A stretch of 16,747 nt of DNA, from positions 1 through 16,747 of the forward strand of contig DRGS01000130.1 of the NCBI GenBank assembly GCA_011053245.1, read 5' to 3'. The notes beneath the pieces were generated by a model. That model was not told the origin of the DNA. It ran no database searches and saw nothing but the letters and a program-made list of their open reading frames with translations. Both the position numbers and the translations under genes were made by a program. Origin of the DNA: Phycisphaerales bacterium (lineage in GTDB: Bacteria; Planctomycetota; Phycisphaerae; Sedimentisphaerales; Anaerohalosphaeraceae). Shown here one piece after another: positions 12,524 through 16,747 of this stretch; position 1 is the stretch's first letter; each line of letters begins with the position of its first letter.

Positions 12524-12932
12524 TCCTCAAAAGCAAGGAACATAAAACATGTCAACAACTAAGTCTCCTATAATTATCAAATTGAAATGCATCCTGTGCA
12601 GAGAAATTCAGAGGCCTCCTTCCATGCGGCTCAACTACGTTCGGGTAATTTACAGAGTATAACCGTATATGTCAAGAAAAAAATCCAGAATTGCGATCTT
12701 TTTTTGGCCCCATAATACCCCCTGAAATGGCCCAATACCCGCTTTTTCGCCGCCTGCGCCCCCATAAATTACAAAAGGACCGATATTGCCCCCTCTAAAA
12801 TAAGGTCCGATTTCCTGCCAAACCAGCAGTTGACACAGCCTTTCCGAGCGTTTAACCTTGTAATAACTGAAAACACCCCTATATGAGGAATAACTGTCGT
12901 ATTGTTTGCCATTATCTGGAAAGGCTTTTGAA
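12524..12932. other. Divergent intergenic region between the 3D-domain and nuclease-like genes (409 bp)
   Basis: No coding sequence seen. The left part holds the minus-strand promoter and leader. At 12706-12740 two related blocks occur, GGCCCCATAATACCC (12706-12720) and GGCCCAATACCC (12729-12740). A perfect TTGACA at 12830-12835 may be the -35 for the gene at 12933, but the best -10 (TTTAAC, 12851-12856) is only 15 nt away, so that promoter is uncertain. Confidence 0.45.
12647..12675 (-). promoter_or_regulatory. Promoter of the 3D-domain gene
   Basis: On the minus strand a perfect TTGACA (12675-12670), a 17-nt spacer and TAAATT (12652-12647) form a good sigma70-type promoter. Predicted start about 12640, giving a leader of about 117 nt. 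Confidence 0.6.
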
Positions 12933-13688
12933 ATGAAAAGAATAATTTTGTTACTCGTAATCGCCGCCTCCGCAGCCTGTTTTTGTTTCGCTCAGGAAAA
13001 GGAAGCTCGCCCCGCACAGGAAAAACAATGGTTCCCTGTCGAGATGGGCGGCCACGATGCCGAAACTTTTGAAACTTATTATCACAGCCGCAAACCCGCC
13101 GAAATAAAACCATCCAGAAGTTACGGCAACGCAAAGGTCAGCAAGGTAACATCCGCAGACGGCAATTTCTTCTTCAGATGCAACATAAAGCAATGGCCCG
13201 CAGTCATCGGCGAAAACATCCCCGTAAGGATCGCCGGAGTATCGGCGCGCATAACAACCGCAGAAGACGCCGCATCAAAAGAGCTTGAACAGCAAGCCAG
13301 AGAATTCATCCAGGCCATCCTCGCAAAAGCTGAAAAGAAAGACGCCATCACCCTCAAAAATATCCACCGCGGCAGCGGTTTCTATCTCGTCGCCGACGTG
13401 ATCGCAGGCGAAGATGACCTGGCCCAATTACTCATTGAAAAGGGTTTCGCCAGAAAAGCCAAACCCGGTGACATCGCCGCCGGCATAAGAACGATCCATT
13501 CAGAATTGAGAAATGAAACTGGCGCCGCCTTAAATGGTAACACAAAATACATGGCTTCAAAGAGTAGTAAAGTCTTCCACGGCCCCGACTGCCGCTTTGC
13601 AAAAACCATTAAAAACGGCACCGAATACGCTACCCGTCAGCAGGCCATAAACTCCGGCAGAAGACCCTGCAAACAATGTAAGCCATAA
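12933..13688 (+). CDS. Secreted protein with degenerate SNase-like domain and Ada-like Cys/His tail
   Basis: A 251-residue protein. Residues 1-20 are a signal peptide (MKRIILLLVIAASAACFCFA followed by QEK). Residues about 80-176 look like a staphylococcal-nuclease OB fold: NIPVRIAGVSARITTAEDAA, LEQQAREFIQAILAKA, LYLVADV-type strand and LAQLLIEKGFARK match the usual VRLxGIDxPE...A...L...DxYGRxLA...LxxxGLA plan. The catalytic Glu after the GV and the DRYGR segment are not conserved, so nuclease activity is doubtful. Residues 206-251 (KYMASKSSKVFHGPDCRFAK...GRRPCKQCKP) carry His216, Cys220, Cys246 and Cys249, a metal-binding layout like the Ada N-terminal domain. Exported or periplasmic. GGAAAGG (12918-12924) lies 8 nt before the ATG at 12933; an upstream start at 12906 would disturb the signal peptide. 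Confidence 0.82.
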   Translation: MKRIILLLVIAASAACFCFAQEKEARPAQEKQWFPVEMGGHDAETFETYYHSRKPAEIKPSRSYGNAKVSKVTSADGNFFFRCNIKQWPAVIGENIPVRIAGVSARITTAEDAASKELEQQAREFIQAILAKAEKKDAITLKNIHRGSGFYLVADVIAGEDDLAQLLIEKGFARKAKPGDIAAGIRTIHSELRNETGAALNGNTKYMASKSSKVFHGPDCRFAKTIKNGTEYATRQQAINSGRRPCKQCKP

Positions 13689-13696
13689 AAAAACTA

Positions 13697-14377
13697 TTAC
13701 AGCTCCCACTTCGATTCGTGTTTGATAAGCTTATTCTGCATTATCATGCCAACAAGCGTAGGCAGCAGCAGCACTACGGGCAAAAACCAGTTCTTCTGAA
13801 ACACGAGATCATGAATATTCGCCGTAGCAGGATCGAGCGTCAATTCGTAAAGATGCAGCAACGCCAGCACCCCGACAGCCATTATCGCACTTCCCCCCAG
13901 AGACGTAAACAGCATAACCGCCGCCTTAAAAATGATAAACGATATCATACCACCGGCAACGACCCCGACGATGAATCCTGCCCATATATACATCTGATGA
14001 AACCCGAACGCGTACCACAGGCCGCTGGTTAGCAGACCTCCGGCTACGGCACCTAAGATCGATACAGCCCACTTCATCAGAGGAATGGAGATCCCCGCCA
14101 TGATCAAAAGGCCGATGACACCTCCCCACATTTGACTGCCGGCCTTTGCACCGAAATGAATACCCGCGAACATCCCTAACAGTGCAAAGCTGATGACGAC
14201 GAGTATTTTAAATATCCGCCAGCCATACAACAAATACACAACGCCGAACGATATCGCAAGCACCGCCTGAAGCCAGCTTAGCGAGATGATCTGCTCCCAT
14301 ATAAAATCGATCGGCACCACTTCGACATCTTCAACCGGCTTCTCGCCCGCCTGTGCAAGAATAAGCATAAGTTCCAT
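13697..14377 (-). CDS. Seven-segment membrane protein of unknown function
   Basis: A 226-residue protein with about seven membrane segments (near 36-52, 57-75, 83-101, 103-122, 130-150, 153-175 and 195-215). Many Gly-rich helices such as VISFALLGMFAGIHFG and ILGAVAGGLLTSG resemble the DUF4203/TMEM198-like group, an assignment I hold loosely. The N-terminus (AQAGEKPVEDVEVVP) is acidic and may lie outside. The ATG at 14377 is preceded by GGAGAG. It begins 14 nt after the stop of the upstream membrane protein gene, with which it forms an operon and shares the Gly-rich helix style, so the two may be paralogous halves of one complex. It converges with the nuclease-like gene 8 nt away, with no terminator. 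Confidence 0.8.
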   Translation of the reverse strand: MELMLILAQAGEKPVEDVEVVPIDFIWEQIISLSWLQAVLAISFGVVYLLYGWRIFKILVVISFALLGMFAGIHFGAKAGSQMWGGVIGLLIMAGISIPLMKWAVSILGAVAGGLLTSGLWYAFGFHQMYIWAGFIVGVVAGGMISFIIFKAAVMLFTSLGGSAIMAVGVLALLHLYELTLDPATANIHDLVFQKNWFLPVVLLLPTLVGMIMQNKLIKHESKWEL

Positions 14378-14391
14378 TATATCTCTCCATA

Positions 14392-15192
14392 TTAAAAACG
14401 AAGACGTTTCTTTGGCTGCTCATCGCCATCGGGAATCTGTTCGAGCTTGGGAATGCGTAACTTCGACGGACAAAGCATAAGCTGTACGGCAGTTCCCGCA
14501 ACTACCATCGCCGCCGACGCAATACCGTAATATTGTGCTTTCATATAAATGATCGTAAGCGGTGTCGCCCCTTTGTACATCAGCAGTAATATCATACCGT
14601 GAAAAACCAGCAGCGTTCCCATCAGCGAACAACTCGCCGCGGCAGTGAACTTGCCCTTCAAGAAACCACCAATAAATATCGCAAGGCCCACACTAACCGA
14701 CAGTATAAAATGAACGGTACTTACGGTTTTGGCCGCTTCGACAACCTTGCCCGTAAAGAAAGCAAACTGTTTCCCGATCTCTATCATGTCGGCTCTGATC
14801 TGCTCACTTCCGCTAGCCGCACTTACCTTTATGAATTCCGGGTAGGGACAATTCAGATTCGCATCCAGCGCGAGCCATGTGAAAGCTACGAGACAGATCG
14901 CTACCACAACAATGGCCCCTGCAAAGGCGATCGTAACCCTTTCGAATATCAAACCGAAGAACATCCAAATGACCGCGACTATGGCAAAGACCCCGATCCC
15001 CCCGTTAGTAAACAGAAACGCGCAGACCAAACCGCATATACTCCCGAGCAGACACGCTACGAACTTACTGGCCCGCAACCCGCCAAGCCACAGGCAAAGC
15101 CCGCCCAGCACGCATATTACACCCGGCACCACCACCAATAGCGGCTCAGCCAAAGGAGCCACTCGCTGAAGATGTTGAAACGCTTCTGACAT
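14392..15192 (-). CDS. Multi-pass membrane protein, partner of the downstream gene
   Basis: A 266-residue protein with about seven or eight membrane segments (near 15-37, 42-62, 66-82, 87-108, 158-176, 183-204 and 220-240). A hydrophilic loop (109-150) contains two Cys/Pro turns (NLNCPYPEF). The C-terminus (RIPKLEQIPDGDEQPKKRLRF) is long, polar and basic, probably cytoplasmic. The helix pattern GLRASKFVACLLGSICGLV recalls GWRIFKILVVISFALLGMF in the next gene, which suggests common ancestry. The start at 15192 is chosen because AAGGA lies 6 nt upstream; a longer frame from 15240 adds 16 residues without a ribosome binding site. Function unknown. Confidence 0.8.
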   Translation of the reverse strand: MSEAFQHLQRVAPLAEPLLVVVPGVICVLGGLCLWLGGLRASKFVACLLGSICGLVCAFLFTNGGIGVFAIVAVIWMFFGLIFERVTIAFAGAIVVVAICLVAFTWLALDANLNCPYPEFIKVSAASGSEQIRADMIEIGKQFAFFTGKVVEAAKTVSTVHFILSVSVGLAIFIGGFLKGKFTAAASCSLMGTLLVFHGMILLLMYKGATPLTIIYMKAQYYGIASAAMVVAGTAVQLMLCPSKLRIPKLEQIPDGDEQPKKRLRF

Positions 15193-15297
15193 AAGTTCCT
15201 TGCCGATATAGACTAACGAAAACAAAAGGCGCACAGCCACTCTTGATGTATTATCGGCTCAACCGGCCCCTCGGCGTTAAAAATACGCTTTGGCCCC

Positions 15298-15660
15298 TCA
15301 GGTTTCGATAGCCAGATGGCAATCTTCCCACGTCTCAAAACCGCCCTCAAGCTCCATCACCGAGTAGCCGTGATCGGCAAAGTATTTCGCCCCCGCAGCA
15401 GCCAGATGACAGGCCTCAGAGTAGCAGTAGATGACATTGACCTTATTCCTGTCAAGGCCCTCAAATGTCGCCCACTTAGCCTTGGGCAGATTTACCGAGC
15501 AAGGGATATGCCCTTCCTCGTAGTCGTCGATCATTCGAACGTCAATTATCCGGATGTTCTCACCTGTCTTGATCATTGAGTCAAGTTCGACCGGTCCAAC
15601 CGTAAACTCCAGTTTGGACCCGAAATAATCGCTCGCTTTTTTTGGACTTACAAGTGTCAT
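15298..15660 (-). CDS. Single-domain rhodanese-like protein
   Basis: A 120-residue cytoplasmic protein. IRIIDVRMIDDYEEGHIPCSVNLP (36-59) is the CDC25-like/CH2A motif of rhodanese domains. The active-site loop is CYSEACHLAA, with Cys79 as the persulfide-forming residue and a second Cys at 84. GYSVMELEGGFETWED is the C-terminal signature. Such proteins carry sulfane sulfur from thiosulfate or other donors to acceptors. The loop has Cys84 and His85 where many thiosulfate sulfurtransferases carry a basic residue, so the donor is uncertain. GGGTGGG precedes the ATG. It lies 105 nt upstream of the two membrane protein genes on the same strand, with no obvious terminator, so co-transcription is possible. 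Confidence 0.9.
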   Translation of the reverse strand: MTLVSPKKASDYFGSKLEFTVGPVELDSMIKTGENIRIIDVRMIDDYEEGHIPCSVNLPKAKWATFEGLDRNKVNVIYCYSEACHLAAAGAKYFADHGYSVMELEGGFETWEDCHLAIET

Positions 15661-15941
15661 GTTCCCACCCTTTCAATCGATAGTTACTGTCGCTATTTCC
15701 TGTAACGCTCAACTCTAACTATGTTTCCTACGTTATTCGAGCGGCAGCGACCGAAAAGATTCAAGAAAATCCTGAAAAAACCTTAAAACCGGTTCCATGC
15801 CTGCGGTACTCAATTCCCATACGATTAAAAAAATTTTGAAAAAATTCCCGCTGTAACAAATCCGTAACATTTTTAGGGTATTTTGTACTGTCAGAAAGAG
15901 AAAATTTACGTTAATATTATTTCTATGAAAGGGAGTACAAA
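15661..15941. other. Divergent intergenic region with a GTAACA direct repeat
   Basis: No gene here. Two GTAACA hexamers (15853-15858 and 15864-15869) are repeated 11 bp apart, one helical turn, about 75 bp upstream of the TPR gene. They could be a regulator-binding site or the -35 part of an alternative-sigma promoter. Near the rhodanese start, GTTAC and GTAAC form a loose inverted repeat (about 15680-15702). A-rich tracts (AAAAAAATTTTGAAAAAATT, about 15826-15845) lie between. Confidence 0.4.
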
Positions 15942-16747
15942 ATGAAGAACACGAAAACTATCACGATCTTATGCCTGCTGGCCTCGGCATTCCTCGCCCC
16001 GTTTGCGGCCGCCGAATCGCCCACCGTCCTCTTAAAACAGGGTATCTACGTCGAAGAAACCGAAGGCGACCTCGACAAAGCCATCGAGATATACAAGCAG
16101 GTCCTCGACCAGGCCGCCAAAGTCCAGCGTCTCGCCGCGCGGGCGACATTCCAGCTTGGCATGTGCCACCTGAAGAAAGGCGAAAAAAAAACCGCCGCCA
16201 AATACTTCAAGCAGCTAATCTCAAAATACCCAACCCAAAAAACACTTGTCAAAAAAGCAGCTGCACAACTCAAGAAAATTAAGCCCGAAACCAAGGAATC
16301 GGTTTTTGAGAAAATTGATTATCAGGTCACCCGATTTATGGGCGAAAAATTTGGAGAAACCGCCCTCGAAGCCGGCAAGCAGAACCTTTTGGTAAACAGC
16401 CATGTCTATTTCATTGACCGCAATGGTTTCAGTTATCGTGGCGGATTGAACGCCTATTACAACTGGACAGGCCGAACCACTGGCAAGAAAGTCCACTTTG
16501 GCGGAACAAGCTACCCGAACCAAACCCTATATGGTATTGACGGCAATGAACTCAACACAGAGATCGTACCGGATAAGACAAGACCGAACCACTGGCAGAT
16601 CTACTGGATCCCGGACGAGCCGCTGGCACCGGAAGAGTCCCTTTATTACGGCTGGAGCAGGAATGACAAGCAGAAATTGGCCCAATTGCCGGGCGATGTG
16701 TATTCATTGGTGATGCAAAATAAGTACGGCTCGGCGGTGATTGAAAC
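15942..16747 (+). CDS. Secreted TPR-containing protein, planctomycete-type (partial; 3' end outside window)
   Basis: 268 codons are visible before the window ends. Residues 1-24 are a signal peptide (MKNTKTITILCLLASAFLAPFAAA). Residues 29-115 hold TPR-like helical pairs: LLKQGIYVEETEGDLDKAIE, IYKQVLDQAAKVQRLAARATFQLGMCHLKKGEKKTAAKYFKQLISKYP. The EETEGDLDKAI form is one I associate with large families of secreted proteins in Phycisphaerae. From about residue 122 a different region begins (FEKIDYQVTRFMGEKFGETALEAG), followed by aromatic-rich, beta-type sequence (YYNWTGRTTGKKVHFGG, HWQIYWIPDEPL) whose function I do not recognise. Tol-associated coordination proteins (YbgF) use similar repeats, but no tol genes are near. 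GGGAG (15931-15935) lies 6 nt before the ATG. Confidence 0.85.
   Translation, partial: MKNTKTITILCLLASAFLAPFAAAESPTVLLKQGIYVEETEGDLDKAIEIYKQVLDQAAKVQRLAARATFQLGMCHLKKGEKKTAAKYFKQLISKYPTQKTLVKKAAAQLKKIKPETKESVFEKIDYQVTRFMGEKFGETALEAGKQNLLVNSHVYFIDRNGFSYRGGLNAYYNWTGRTTGKKVHFGGTSYPNQTLYGIDGNELNTEIVPDKTRPNHWQIYWIPDEPLAPEESLYYGWSRNDKQKLAQLPGDVYSLVMQNKYGSAVIE

Noticed and set aside
14599..15141. A 180-codon plus-strand frame opposite the membrane protein gene
   Set aside because: Strongly polar composition is the mirror of hydrophobic codons on the other strand; no ribosome binding site.

Overview
The window reads as chromosomal DNA of a Planctomycetota bacterium, most likely of the class Phycisphaerae. 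This is inferred from gene families, not from a marker gene. The pointers are a secreted TPR protein with an EETEGDLDKAIEIYKQ-type N-terminus (15942 onward), a small protein starting MATQKQIDANRQNAQKS followed by an NEPNF/TNPNKANP-rich tail and ACGAACCCAA DNA repeats (1513-2336), a Ser/Thr kinase and PP2C phosphatase pair, and a secreted FAD oxidoreductase carrying an N-terminal beta-rich module. No phage, plasmid, CRISPR or intact insertion sequence is visible.

Layout. 1-865 (minus): start of a secreted FAD-dependent oxidoreductase with a recognisable sigma70-type promoter and a leader of about 155 nt. 866-1512: AT-rich spacer with two copies of a GGGACAGTCACCTATTTTT motif. 1513-2336: lineage-specific small protein and a repeat-rich tail. 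2406-3935: YifB/ComM-type AAA+ ATPase. 4045-4115: tRNA-Gln(CUG) with its own promoter. 4150-5160: unrecognised polytopic membrane protein. 5460-5660: csrA, preceded by an extended -10 promoter and a leader that looks like a CsrA autoregulatory site. 5743-7239: malQ. 7268-9409 (minus): a kinase-phosphatase operon whose kinase ends in four tandem CxxC/CPWC zinc-ribbon units. 9410-10363: a long spacer with no convincing protein gene but clear RNA-type signals. 10364-11895: a GGQ release-factor-like peptidyl-tRNA hydrolase and a short Rho. 11870-12523 (minus): a membrane-anchored 3D-domain protein whose 3' end overlaps rho. 12933-13688: secreted protein with a degenerate staphylococcal-nuclease-like domain and an Ada-like Cys/His tail. 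13697-15192 (minus): two adjacent multi-pass membrane proteins. 15298-15660 (minus): single-domain rhodanese. 15942-16747: start of the secreted TPR protein.

Functional themes. csrA sits directly upstream of malQ, which would link a post-transcriptional regulator of carbon storage to alpha-glucan metabolism. The kinase and phosphatase form an opposing pair on one transcript. The release-factor-like protein and Rho are both termination or rescue factors and share a transcript.

The most promising undescribed element is at 10078-10239: a promoter (TTGCAA-N17-TATACT), a predicted transcript of about 127 nt with three successive hairpins, and a strong intrinsic terminator, with no credible ORF. 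The next gene has its own promoter at 10268-10295, so this looks like a free-standing small RNA. Second is the csrA leader, where a GCC-GGAT-GGC hairpin lies 22 nt before the GGA of the Shine-Dalgarno sequence. All calls come from reading the sequence by eye; no similarity search or folding program was run.
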